Source: a virus | Direction: 5' to 3' (one strand) | IMG/VR virus record: IMGVR_UViG_3300042562_001598 | Location: 25,149 to 89,148 of that record | DNA: 64,000 bases | Part shown: positions 1-9,926 of the stretch, piece by piece | Position numbering within the stretch: position 1 is the first letter of the stretch | Layout of the letters: each line of letters begins with the position of its first letter | Translations under genes and position numbers: made by a program | The notes under the pieces: generated by a model | Told to the model about the DNA's origin: nothing | Databases searched by the model: none | The model's input: the letters and a program-made list of their open reading frames with translations, nothing else

Positions 1-2975
1 ATTGGAATTCTACATCATTTTTAGGTAGACCTGAGCCTATGTTTACCTATAAAGATACTAAACGAAGTGGTAGTTTAAGTTGGAAAATTATTGTTGATAG
101 TCCTTCAGTTATGAATCTTATTGTTGAAGAACAATTAAAAGGTAAAAACAAAGAAAAAATTGATTCAATATTAGACTCTTTTTTTGCGGGTTGTGCGAAA
201 TATGATATATATGATTTAGCTCAAAAATTTAATCAAATCCCTATGAATCAATTATATGATTTTCAGGAAGCTTTAAGTGACCCTAAAATTACTAAAGAAC
301 AATACGAGGCGATTTTTAAGGAAATTCCAACGGGTGGAGATGCTAATACTAATCAAACACAGGCTAAAGACGCTACAATTACAAAATTGGAGGATGGTTA
401 TATTGGTGTGGGTTATTATTTTGATAATGACATACCTGACCCTAATTCAAGAGCAACAACATCATCAGTTAGTTTTGAGACTACCTATGCCGCATATACT
501 AGTGCTAATAATATTGAAACATATCAAAAAACATCTGAAGGTGCTTTTAATAGTGGTCTGTCGTATTGTAAAACAAATCCTGGTTATTGTGAAAATCAAA
601 CAAAAGTAACTGAATTTTTTGATAATATTGTTAAAGATAACTATGAAAAATTGTCAAAAGAGTTTATAACTGACTTATTTAATGTTTTAAAAGAAAAAAA
701 AGGTAAAGTAACTATTAATTTAATAGGTTCTGCATCTTCATCGGCAAATCCTGATTATAATATTAATTTGTCTAAAAGACGTATAGATTCGGTTACAAAA
801 TTTATGAAAGATGTTAAAGTTGGGGATGATTCTTTAACTCAATTTTTTGATGACAAAACTTTAATTATTTCTGATAAGCCTATGGGTGAGGGTGCTGAAG
901 TCAATGTAAAACCATTAGGTAAGAATGGTTCAGGTCAAGAAGTAGATTGTTCAAAAAATCAATTAAGTGGTTCTGGTAAAGTAAAAGATTCTATCGCTGA
1001 TAAATTTTCAGTAACGGCGATGGCTTGTAGACGAGTTGTTATTAAATCTATAGTGGTTGTACCGACTGTAGTTACACCATTACCAACACCAATACCAAAT
1101 GTTATTACCGACCCTGTTGTCGCGACAATTACACCACCAACTCCAGACCCGTTGAGTGCTAGAAAAAAAGGGATTAGTAAGAAAATTATAAGAACCTTAT
1201 TGACAGAATGTAATTATTTTGATGTTATTAAAGATAAAGACCCGATGGTTTATGATTCAATTAGGGAAAAAGTTAAATATTTTAACCCTGCGTTTCACTC
1301 TATGACACCTGAAGGTTTAAATAGTCGTTTAACATTTTTAAATCAATGTGTTAGACCTGGTGAAACCATACCGGTTATAGATTCCGATGGTAAACCAAAA
1401 CATAATGACGCATTAAATACATCATTTGGTTCAGCACCGGTATTAATATTAAGAATTGGTGATTTTTTCAATACTAAAATAATACCAAACAATGTATCAT
1501 TTACTTATGACCCATTAGTTTTAGATATGAACCCTGAAGGTATTGGAGTACAACCTATGATTGCTAATGTTACTTTAACTTTTGATATTATTGGAGGAAT
1601 GGGATTGGCAAAACCTGTAGAAGAGTTACAGAACGCTTTATCGTTTAATTATTATGGTAATACTGAAATATATGATGAAAGAGCTACAGCGACTGAAGAT
1701 GTGTCTAAATTAGATGCTAAATTCGCTGCGGAATTTTATGAAACTCCCCCAACTCCAAAAATTGAAAATAAAATTACTAATGACGCCGGTAGTACTATTG
1801 GTACTATAATAACAACTATACCTGTTACTAACGGACAAACCGGTGAAATCTCGTATCTCACTATTATGGATAAATTATTGAATAGTTCTAAAGAATATTA
1901 TACCAATATTCCAAATCAAATGGAATCAAGTATAAAGGCTTATAATTATGGTATTTGGCAATTAGTTACTCAAGATAGAAATTATACTAAAGGTGTGTTA
2001 GGTGATGTTAATGGTAGTGATAAAATAAGTGATGTTCTTATTTATGGAAAACCTAAAGAGGATGTTGAAACAAAAATAAATTCGTTATTTACCGAATTTA
2101 TTAAAGATGTTGAAAAACCTAAAGATAGTAATAATAATTTCATTATCAAAAATTTAGCAAAATATAAAGATTTAACAGAATCCGATATTAATAATGTAAT
2201 TCTTAATTTCGTTAAATATATACAAGATTTTAAGAATGATTTTAGTCCTGGTATCTTTAATATTACAAATACTATTGTGGAACAAGAACAAAATATGAAT
2301 ATTATTTTTAATAAACTTAATTTCATTACTAGTAAGTCAGATGGTAAAATAATAGATAATCAAAATAGAATATATAATATCGCTGGAACAACTGAGGTAA
2401 GTCCTCAAAGTACAAATGTTGTTGATACATATGCTGAATTATGGGCTGATTATAGTGAAGTTGGTAAAAAATTAATTGAGTTTAATTCTATAATGGTAGA
2501 TAATAAAGTTATTACTGATAAATATACTGAACCGGGAGGTTTTACACCTGAAACTAATGTGTTATCTTTAATTGAAGATAGACGAATGTTTATGGTCATG
2601 GCTAGAGTGTTTGAGGATAAAAATAAATTGAAGGACTTTCAAGATAAAATCATTTCAGGCGAGGTGTTAAAAGTTAAAAAATTATCGTTTTTAAAACGAA
2701 AATTTAATAGTATATGTGATGACTTTAGAGATATTGTTAAGGACGAATTAAAGGCTGAAGAAAAGTTAATTGTTGGTGTAAAAAAACTTGATAGATATAA
2801 AAAATTCTTAGATAAATCAACTTATGTTAAAGGTAAAATGAGAAAGTTTACTTATACTACAGTTCCTGATGATACTAAAATTGCTTTACAGACGAAAATG
2901 TTAACAGAATTATACTCAACTAAAAATAGTAATGATGATAAAACAACCTTTAATGGTAAGGTTCAATTTAATTAA
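1..2975 (+). CDS. Baseplate protein with inserted OmpA-like domain (5' partial)
   Basis: The reading frame is open from base 3, so the true start lies upstream and the methionine at base 39 is probably internal. The first residues (FLGRPEPMFTYKDTKR) and a later block near residues 470-540 (RIGDFFNTKIIPNN, then MNPEGIGVQPMIANV) look like the beta-rich domains of phage and contractile-injection baseplate/tube-cap proteins. Between them, at about residues 205-335, lies an OmpA-like peptidoglycan-binding segment: LIGSASSSANPDYN, then LSKRRIDSV, ending ACRRVVI. It is followed by a Pro/Thr/Val linker (residues 345-375). The gp53-like and hub genes follow directly, which supports a baseplate role. 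I infer that the OmpA-like domain contacts peptidoglycan during infection. The exact T4 counterpart (gp48/gp54-like) is uncertain. Confidence 0.7.
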   Translation, partial: WNSTSFLGRPEPMFTYKDTKRSGSLSWKIIVDSPSVMNLIVEEQLKGKNKEKIDSILDSFFAGCAKYDIYDLAQKFNQIPMNQLYDFQEALSDPKITKEQYEAIFKEIPTGGDANTNQTQAKDATITKLEDGYIGVGYYFDNDIPDPNSRATTSSVSFETTYAAYTSANNIETYQKTSEGAFNSGLSYCKTNPGYCENQTKVTEFFDNIVKDNYEKLSKEFITDLFNVLKEKKGKVTINLIGSASSSANPDYNINLSKRRIDSVTKFMKDVKVGDDSLTQFFDDKTLIISDKPMGEGAEVNVKPLGKNGSGQEVDCSKNQLSGSGKVKDSIADKFSVTAMACRRVVIKSIVVVPTVVTPLPTPIPNVITDPVVATITPPTPDPLSARKKGISKKIIRTLLTECNYFDVIKDKDPMVYDSIREKVKYFNPAFHSMTPEGLNSRLTFLNQCVRPGETIPVIDSDGKPKHNDALNTSFGSAPVLILRIGDFFNTKIIPNNVSFTYDPLVLDMNPEGIGVQPMIANVTLTFDIIGGMGLAKPVEELQNALSFNYYGNTEIYDERATATEDVSKLDAKFAAEFYETPPTPKIENKITNDAGSTIGTIITTIPVTNGQTGEISYLTIMDKLLNSSKEYYTNIPNQMESSIKAYNYGIWQLVTQDRNYTKGVLGDVNGSDKISDVLIYGKPKEDVETKINSLFTEFIKDVEKPKDSNNNFIIKNLAKYKDLTESDINNVILNFVKYIQDFKNDFSPGIFNITNTIVEQEQNMNIIFNKLNFITSKSDGKIIDNQNRIYNIAGTTEVSPQSTNVVDTYAELWADYSEVGKKLIEFNSIMVDNKVITDKYTEPGGFTPETNVLSLIEDRRMFMVMARVFEDKNKLKDFQDKIISGEVLKVKKLSFLKRKFNSICDDFRDIVKDELKAEEKLIVGVKKLDRYKKFLDKSTYVKGKMRKFTYTTVPDDTKIALQTKMLTELYSTKNSNDDKTTFNGKVQFN

Positions 2976-2977
2976 AC

Positions 2978-3304
2978 ATGGGTAAAAAACAATATTATAA
3001 CAGATATAACGATTTTATTATTGACGGGAAACAAACTGTTTTTCCGTATGTGTCAATTCCAGGTAAAAGTTCGGATAAAAAGTATATTTATCGTGTTGGT
3101 CAGTCAAGATTAGATAAAATATCACAACAATATTATGGTTCACCATTTTTTGGGTGGTTAATATTACAAAGTAATCCTATTTACGGTGGTGAAGAATGGA
3201 CTATTCCAGATGGGAGTGTTTTGACAGTTCCATTTCCTTTAGTTGCGTCAATACAAGATTACAATAATGAGTTAGATAATTATTTTTATTATTATGGTAG
3301 GTAG
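2978..3304 (+). CDS. Baseplate wedge protein, gp53-like with LysM-type fold
   Basis: A 108-residue protein starting two bases after the previous stop. The central region, YRVGQSRLDKISQQYYGSPF followed by WLILQSNPI and IPDGSVLTVP, has the pattern of LysM-type tail/baseplate proteins and T4 gp53: a short beta strand, a DxIA-like helix, YYG, W-hydrophobic-N, then a proline-rich strand. T4 gp53 clamps baseplate wedges together. In this family the LysM-like fold is usually used for assembly and need not bind peptidoglycan. The gene overlaps the start of the next one by 11 bases, so the two are probably translationally coupled. The family call is from motif reading only. Confidence 0.7.
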   Translation: MGKKQYYNRYNDFIIDGKQTVFPYVSIPGKSSDKKYIYRVGQSRLDKISQQYYGSPFFGWLILQSNPIYGGEEWTIPDGSVLTVPFPLVASIQDYNNELDNYFYYYGR

Positions 3305-6300
3305 TTCGGAAAATATATTAGTTGAGTTTGATTACAATAATATTACAATTATTGACCCTAATAAAGTTATTGATAGTGATGGAAAAGTAAAAGAACGAAA
3401 TGTTAAGATGGAGGATTTAGTAATGTATGCTAATTTAGAATGTAAATTAGTACCAAGAACTAAATTAATTTATGGTATTTCAAATAACAATGATGTACAA
3501 AACATTTCTATTGCTAATATTAACTTCTTAAATCAAGGTGGTAAAACTTTATTAGATAATTCATATACTGATGAGTTAACCGGTAAAGGTGTTTTGCAAG
3601 GATTAGGTGTCAATCAAGTAAAACAAGATAAGATAAGTACATCTGATAAACCAGATGATTATTTTATAAAACAAACTTTAATGTCTAATGGTAAGGTTGG
3701 TGCTGTTGATAATGGGTTATTAGGTATTACATCAATAAATATTAATCAAGGGATGGATTTCCTACCTTCAATTTCGGTGACTTTAGAAGATATTAAAGGG
3801 CGAGCGATGTTTGAAGCGGGTGACAATTCACCTTATGCGGCATTTTTCAATTTACCATATCCTATGTTTACATTAACAATTAAAGGTTATTATGGTAAAG
3901 CTGTTAAATTATCTTTAATGTTACAAACATTTACATCTAGATATGATAATGTTAATGGTAATTTTAAAATTGACTTAAAGTTTTATACCTATAAATATAC
4001 AATGTTAAGTGAGGTAACTATGGCAGCATTATTAGCCACACCTCATATGTATCAATCTAGGTTAAAAATAAGTACTAAAACAACAACTGGAGCTGTTAAC
4101 CCAACAGAACCTACAAAGGATGTTGTGGTTGAACGAGGATTTCAAAAGATAAAAGAAGTTTATAGTGAGTATAAATCAAAAGGTTTAATACCTGACGATT
4201 TTCCTGAAATTACTTTAGTTCAATTAAGAAATAATATTGAAAATTTTATTAAAAACATATTAGATTCATTTACTAAACAAAATTTAGACCCGTTAAGTTA
4301 TATTGAAGAATATCAAGAGTCATTACGTAAATATGGTGGTGAGGTTTTTTTATATGGTGGGACAGATTCGTGGTTTGGAGAATATATGGACCAAGAAAAT
4401 TTTTTTATAAAAAAGGATGGTTCTAAATTATATACTTTTAAAACAGAGTTTCAAACAGGTCAAAAAAATACTGACGCTATTAGTAAACTAAATGGTATTA
4501 TTAAGAAATATAATGAATTATTAAAAAATGATAAAACATTAGGTGAAAATGGTAGTTATACTATTGATGGTAAAGTAATATCATCTAAAGTAAGTTTTGA
4601 TATTGCCTATGGAACTTTTACTAAAGATATTAGAGAAGTTGATATAAATTTACTTGAAACTTATTTATTAAGGACAAAAACAAAAAGTGTTACTGAAGAT
4701 AGTGTTGAATTTAAAGCGTTTGTTCTTAAATTACAGACTGATAATTATTTAAATAATATCAGGATTAGAGATGCGATGGGAAATAAACAAACTGGTTTTC
4801 AGTGGTTTGCTTTTGAAGGTAAAGATAATTTTGAGGGTGTATTAAATAAAATTTCTAAAGTCGCTGGTGATTTTACAGAACAAATACAAAATGAATTAAC
4901 CAAAGCTTTATCTACTTTATTACAGAGTAAAGCTAATGGTATTGGGTTTGTCCCAACAATTAGAAATGTTCTTGCTGTTGTTTTTGCAAGTGGTGAGGGG
5001 TTTTTAAGATTGATGGATGATGTTCACACACAAGCTTGGGAATTAAGAAATAATGACACTAGAAAAAATGTTATTTTTGACACAACAATAGCTAACGCTT
5101 CACAAGATAATTTAACATCGGGTGATGTTAAAAATCAACCTGTATTCCCTTGGCCACAAATGATTGTTGGTACTAGTGGTGAAGATGGGTCTGAAAAATA
5201 TACAATTACTTATCCTGGTGATAAGGAAGTTATAAATAAAACTAAAGCTTATTTATCACATATTTGGCCTGAAGTTGAATTCCTTGAAGAATTTGTCCGT
5301 GGTTATACTGAAAGAGATAGTGACCCTACACCTTCAACACCTAAAAATAATGAATTAAATGATATTCAAAGAGTTTCATTTACCCCTATTGAATTTCCGG
5401 TTGACAATTCTGTTTATGGTAATAAAGAGGAAGTTAAATTTTTTTATGAAATATTTGAAAGAATGTTTATGACCTCTAATTATTCTGGTTTAATTAGAAG
5501 TAGTGAGGACACAACAGATACGGATGTTATTACGAGTATTATTGCAGAAGGGGAAAACATTAATTTAACAAAAAGTTTATCAGATGAAAATCCGTTTTTG
5601 ATTAAAAAATTAAAGGAATTTAATTTAAGTTCAGGTAATTTTGAGGTTTTATTAAGACATATCTCAAATGATGGGACTGGGAATAGTTGGCAAAATTTTA
5701 TAAGAGGTATTTTTAACACATCATATATTAAAAATAAAGTAAATAATTCAAGTTTTACTTTTATAGATAAAAATGTGTTTACAAATAGTAATGTTACTCA
5801 ACCCTTAATATCTTTAGCTTCTGAAGATAAGATGGTTAATTTTATTTCTGAAAAAACAACGACTAATTCATATAATTTTACAGATTTATACCCTTTTACT
5901 GATTTACAGTGGGATAAAAGTAATTTATCTAATGGGTCGTCTATTGGTAGTGTTGAACAAACATTCAATACCACTAATGTATTAGTTTATAATACTAATG
6001 TAAAAACAATTAGTAATTTTAAACAAATAACGGATACTGATGTAAAAAGACCTATAACTAACTTTTTATTTAAAGATGTTAAAACACCTCAATATACTGA
6101 AGACATATATAATGGTGTTGTTAATAATATTAATAATTTAAATAGTTTCTATTCAAGTAGATATTACAATACTCAATTACCGACAGAAGGTAATTTAAGA
6201 TATTTTAATTACAGTGGTGGTGTGTCGGCAAATCAGACAGTATCTATCCTTAATACACCATATTTTATTAATTCAATACAACAGGGTGTTAATAATTATT

Positions 6301-9300
6301 TATTAGATGTTGAGTATCCTTATAAGTCAGCGGCTTATTTATTCATTAATAGTTTACCTTTAGCTACTTTAAGAGAAAAATATAAAACATATGAAAATGA
6401 ATCATCAAATGATTTAGATTATATTTTCGCAACATTAAAGAAATTTGGTGCAATACATAAATTACCTTACGCTTGGGTATTAAAGATTGGTTCAATATGG
6501 CATAGATATAAAACATATGTTAATACTAATGTTGATATTATTGATACTTCTTGGTCAGGTTTTAGTTATACTAAAAACTTTTCACCTATAGCTAATTCTC
6601 CGGAGACAAATTATTCGTTAAATTTCAATAATGGGTTTTATGATATTGTTTTAGAGAAAAACACTACATTAGGTACTGAAGTTTCAACAGTTATTAATAC
6701 AGGATTTTATCCTAAATTAATAAATGATTTTAATATTTTTTATCAAGGGTTTGAAGTTTATACTGGTTATACTAATTCTGACATTCAGAATGGATTCAAT
6801 TCTGGGGTTACATTAAATTATGTACCATCAGCAATTATTGATTCAAAAGAAGGGTTTGATAGTAAAAATAAAGGTAGAGATTTAAGAATTGTACCTTGGT
6901 CTGTTTTTGTTAATACTAGAGATGGTATTTCATCATTTATTATGCCATCACAAGGGTCGTTAATTAATCAAACTAAAAACGAATGTTTCACTAATGAAGG
7001 TAAGTTAGAGTTTGAAGTTACTGGTAATACCGCAATGTATAACGGTTCGGTTCGTTTATTTTGGTCAGCGCCTAATTATGGTTACTTTGATGTTAATAAG
7101 GTTGTTAAACCATTACCGCATCAATATATGAAAAATGTTTCACCAACATCATATTCTGTATTTGGATTTTCAGTTTCAACACAAGAAAATTATTCAATTA
7201 ATGGTCAAAGTAGTGGATACACTTCTATGAATGAGATTTTTTCTGTATTTGAAAAAGATATATTAGATAAGTTTGAAACGGAATTTTTAGATTTTTCTAA
7301 ATCAATATATGATTATCAAAGTACGGACATTTCAAATACTGATAGTAATTCCGAAAAATCATTTAAGAATTTTCAGATGTTGATGAGAGATTTAATGAAA
7401 GTCCCTAAAAGTAAAGGTATTGACGGTAAAGAAATCATTACTGATATGCAAAAACAACAGATAACGAGTCTTAGTAATGGGTTGAATCAATTTTTAAATT
7501 ATGATGTAGTTTTCAAATATGGTAATCCTGCTAATTTTGATAAAAGGTTATTCTATAGTTTTTCAAGTCCTAAAATTACTAACCCATATACTTGGGATAA
7601 GTATTCAATAACAACACCAAATACTTTACCAACTAGTGGTGGAAGTGTTACTTTATTACAATCTAAAACTAATTCTCCTGATGTTTGGAAAACTTTGGAA
7701 ACTTATGTTGGGTTTTCAGATGTTAGTGGTCTTACTTATAGTAATAACGGTTCTTGTATTACTGATTTTTTTGTTGATTGTAATGTAGCGTTTAATACTG
7801 AAAATATAATTAATTTAGCACCAATTATTAAAATATATGCGACTCAAAAATTAAAAGATAAAACTTTAAATTATTCTAAATTTATAAAATTAATGGATAA
7901 TTATATTTTATCGGTTAAGAACTTCCAAGATAAAACCTTTAATAATTTAATGATTAGATTACGACAATCATTACCTGATGTTGGTAATGCTTCTAAACCT
8001 AATTTTGAAACTGTTTTAGAAGGTACTCAAACTAAAGTTGAATTATGGGAATCGTTTAAAGCTATTAATGATAAATGGATTTCCGGTGGAGATTTTAAAA
8101 CTAAAACATTATTTGAGGATGTGTTATTATTGGATAGAGCTAGTAGAAATGTAGGTAACGAGATTTTAATTGATGTTTATAAATTAAAGGACTTATTGAC
8201 AAATATACCTGAAAAAGTGAGTATGTTAAGTTTTGTTCAGACTATATTGGTTGAGAATAATTTTGTTGTTATGAATTTACCATCCTATGTTAATTTTTAT
8301 GGTGTTCAAGACGCGGTAAAAAATCCAATACCAAAAGCTGAAGGGACTTTAGATTTTGCAAATACAATGTTTGGTGCGTTTATGAATGTTGATTATAGAG
8401 AATCTTCGGCTAAATTAGTTTGTTTTTACGCAAGTAAACCAAGTGAACATGTTGAAATGAAAAACAATGTTGATTATAGATTCAAAAATGATGCGTTTGA
8501 CTTAAGAAAAAATGACAATCCATTAGTTGAGAATCAAATGGGTAAAAATGATTGGGATAAGTCAAATAAAGTTGTTGGGTTTAATGTTGACATTGGTCCT
8601 CAAAATCAATCTATATTCTATGGTTTCCAAGTTGACCAAAACCCTGGTTTAGCCACAGCAGAATCTTTAGAAGTTTTAAATCAAATGGCTAATTTATACG
8701 GCAATCGTGGAGGTGCAAGTCAAAATGTGTCATTATATAATTTATATAAAAACAGAAGTTATACTTGTACAGTTTCTATGATGGGTAATGCTATGATACA
8801 ACCGACAATGTATTTCAATTTAAGACATGTCCCTATGTTTAGTGGCCCTTATTTAATTCAAAAAGTTACTCACGCTATAAATCCAGGTAGTTTTGAAACC
8901 ATTATAACGGGTATAAGACAACCAACAGCGTCATTACCTAAAATAAATGATTATATTCAATCATTAAAAACTAACTTATTGAAAACTATTATTGATAAAA
9001 ATAAACAAGATAGAAAAAATAAAGAGGAGTCTATTAAATCAAATAGTAAAGGTGATGTTATAAAACAAAAAGCGGATACATATAATGATGCTATGAATAA
9101 GGGTGGAAATACTTCAGCTTCAGTTGCTAATTGTTATCCAGCTAATACTGGGGGAACTCAAAATATTGGGTATAGTGAATATGTTGTTGTTACAGCACCT
9201 AAAAGTACTAAAGAAAGTTTTAAAACAATTGCTGATTTAATTAGTTCTAAAACTTCAGATAAAAAATTACGATACATTATTTTCACTACATTACATTTGG

Positions 9301-9671
9301 CTTCTGGAACTTTACAACAATTTGAAAGTAATGAAAACAATTTTGCGGGTATTAAACTAAATGAATATTGGGGTGATGGAAGTAATAGTTATTTAAAAGG
9401 AAACCAATATTATTGTTCTGCGGGTAATCAACCATTCGCATTATTTAATACACCTACAGACAATATTAATTTTTTAATTAGTAGATGGTCAAAAAGAGTT
9501 GGTAATATTAAAAGTATTACTAAAGAAGAATTAACTAAATTTTGGATTATAAATGAGGATGCAACTCAAAAACTTCCTAATGTTTATTCTACTATGGATA
9601 AGACACAATTAACTAATATTGAAAATGAAGTACAAAAAGCTATTGATGTTGCATACACTTTTTTCAGATAA
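3294..9671 (+). CDS. Giant baseplate hub protein with C-terminal lysozyme/glucosaminidase-like domain
   Basis: A 2125-residue protein whose ATG lies inside the end of the preceding gene. The N-terminal part (about 140-260) has hub-like text: INQGMDFLPSISVTLEDIKG, PYPMFTLTIKGYYG, FKIDLKFYTYKY. The segment near 1820-1890 (CTVSMMGNAMIQPTMYFNLR, then HAINPGSFETIITGIR) resembles the closing domain of gp27/gpD-type hub proteins. After a Lys/Asn/Ser linker, residues about 1960-2125 contain LHLASGTLQQFESNENNFAG, then YYCSAGNQPFALF and NFLISRWSKRV. This is the layout of glucosaminidase/lysozyme-like domains (helix, E, N-N-F-x-GIK, aromatic strand). I infer a hub fused to its own cell-wall hydrolase, functionally like T4 gp27 plus gp5. 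The long middle is unassigned. Confidence 0.65.
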   Translation: MVGSSENILVEFDYNNITIIDPNKVIDSDGKVKERNVKMEDLVMYANLECKLVPRTKLIYGISNNNDVQNISIANINFLNQGGKTLLDNSYTDELTGKGVLQGLGVNQVKQDKISTSDKPDDYFIKQTLMSNGKVGAVDNGLLGITSININQGMDFLPSISVTLEDIKGRAMFEAGDNSPYAAFFNLPYPMFTLTIKGYYGKAVKLSLMLQTFTSRYDNVNGNFKIDLKFYTYKYTMLSEVTMAALLATPHMYQSRLKISTKTTTGAVNPTEPTKDVVVERGFQKIKEVYSEYKSKGLIPDDFPEITLVQLRNNIENFIKNILDSFTKQNLDPLSYIEEYQESLRKYGGEVFLYGGTDSWFGEYMDQENFFIKKDGSKLYTFKTEFQTGQKNTDAISKLNGIIKKYNELLKNDKTLGENGSYTIDGKVISSKVSFDIAYGTFTKDIREVDINLLETYLLRTKTKSVTEDSVEFKAFVLKLQTDNYLNNIRIRDAMGNKQTGFQWFAFEGKDNFEGVLNKISKVAGDFTEQIQNELTKALSTLLQSKANGIGFVPTIRNVLAVVFASGEGFLRLMDDVHTQAWELRNNDTRKNVIFDTTIANASQDNLTSGDVKNQPVFPWPQMIVGTSGEDGSEKYTITYPGDKEVINKTKAYLSHIWPEVEFLEEFVRGYTERDSDPTPSTPKNNELNDIQRVSFTPIEFPVDNSVYGNKEEVKFFYEIFERMFMTSNYSGLIRSSEDTTDTDVITSIIAEGENINLTKSLSDENPFLIKKLKEFNLSSGNFEVLLRHISNDGTGNSWQNFIRGIFNTSYIKNKVNNSSFTFIDKNVFTNSNVTQPLISLASEDKMVNFISEKTTTNSYNFTDLYPFTDLQWDKSNLSNGSSIGSVEQTFNTTNVLVYNTNVKTISNFKQITDTDVKRPITNFLFKDVKTPQYTEDIYNGVVNNINNLNSFYSSRYYNTQLPTEGNLRYFNYSGGVSANQTVSILNTPYFINSIQQGVNNYLLDVEYPYKSAAYLFINSLPLATLREKYKTYENESSNDLDYIFATLKKFGAIHKLPYAWVLKIGSIWHRYKTYVNTNVDIIDTSWSGFSYTKNFSPIANSPETNYSLNFNNGFYDIVLEKNTTLGTEVSTVINTGFYPKLINDFNIFYQGFEVYTGYTNSDIQNGFNSGVTLNYVPSAIIDSKEGFDSKNKGRDLRIVPWSVFVNTRDGISSFIMPSQGSLINQTKNECFTNEGKLEFEVTGNTAMYNGSVRLFWSAPNYGYFDVNKVVKPLPHQYMKNVSPTSYSVFGFSVSTQENYSINGQSSGYTSMNEIFSVFEKDILDKFETEFLDFSKSIYDYQSTDISNTDSNSEKSFKNFQMLMRDLMKVPKSKGIDGKEIITDMQKQQITSLSNGLNQFLNYDVVFKYGNPANFDKRLFYSFSSPKITNPYTWDKYSITTPNTLPTSGGSVTLLQSKTNSPDVWKTLETYVGFSDVSGLTYSNNGSCITDFFVDCNVAFNTENIINLAPIIKIYATQKLKDKTLNYSKFIKLMDNYILSVKNFQDKTFNNLMIRLRQSLPDVGNASKPNFETVLEGTQTKVELWESFKAINDKWISGGDFKTKTLFEDVLLLDRASRNVGNEILIDVYKLKDLLTNIPEKVSMLSFVQTILVENNFVVMNLPSYVNFYGVQDAVKNPIPKAEGTLDFANTMFGAFMNVDYRESSAKLVCFYASKPSEHVEMKNNVDYRFKNDAFDLRKNDNPLVENQMGKNDWDKSNKVVGFNVDIGPQNQSIFYGFQVDQNPGLATAESLEVLNQMANLYGNRGGASQNVSLYNLYKNRSYTCTVSMMGNAMIQPTMYFNLRHVPMFSGPYLIQKVTHAINPGSFETIITGIRQPTASLPKINDYIQSLKTNLLKTIIDKNKQDRKNKEESIKSNSKGDVIKQKADTYNDAMNKGGNTSASVANCYPANTGGTQNIGYSEYVVVTAPKSTKESFKTIADLISSKTSDKKLRYIIFTTLHLASGTLQQFESNENNFAGIKLNEYWGDGSNSYLKGNQYYCSAGNQPFALFNTPTDNINFLISRWSKRVGNIKSITKEELTKFWIINEDATQKLPNVYSTMDKTQLTNIENEVQKAIDVAYTFFR

Positions 9672-9673
9672 CG

Positions 9674-9685
9674 CATATTTATATA
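9674..9685 (+). promoter_or_regulatory. Candidate late-type element (ATATTTAT)
   Basis: The octamer ATATTTAT with TATA following ends about 14 bases before the ATG at 9699, in the short gap after the hub gene. It is one of several such elements placed just before start codons in this window. Its function is inferred only. Confidence 0.3.
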
Positions 9686-9698
9686 TAAAACACACATT

Positions 9699-9923
9699 AT
9701 GAGTACAAAATTAATATTAGATAATTATTTAGGTAAAAATACCAGACATTCAGAAAAAGATTTGGGTAATGGTTCTAAACAGGTATGTGATTTAGACACA
9801 GGAGATTGTTATACTATCAGAATGAAAGATGGTTTAATTGAAAGAGTTGATAACACTTTAAATACAAATAAAAAAATCCAAGTTGAAACTTTAACTGGTG
9901 TAAAACAATTATTAAACGGATAA
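9699..9923 (+). CDS. Small hypothetical protein
   Basis: A 74-residue hydrophilic protein with no family I recognise. It has no signal peptide or membrane segment. Two cysteines flank a short acidic stretch (QVCDLDTGDCYTIRMKDG), which looks like a small beta-hairpin. The gene sits between the hub gene and a Pro/Ala-rich gene, with three bases before the next ATG, so it is probably co-transcribed with the hub genes. A structural or assembly role would fit its position but nothing in the sequence proves it. Confidence 0.6.
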   Translation: MSTKLILDNYLGKNTRHSEKDLGNGSKQVCDLDTGDCYTIRMKDGLIERVDNTLNTNKKIQVETLTGVKQLLNG

Positions 9924-9926
9924 ATT

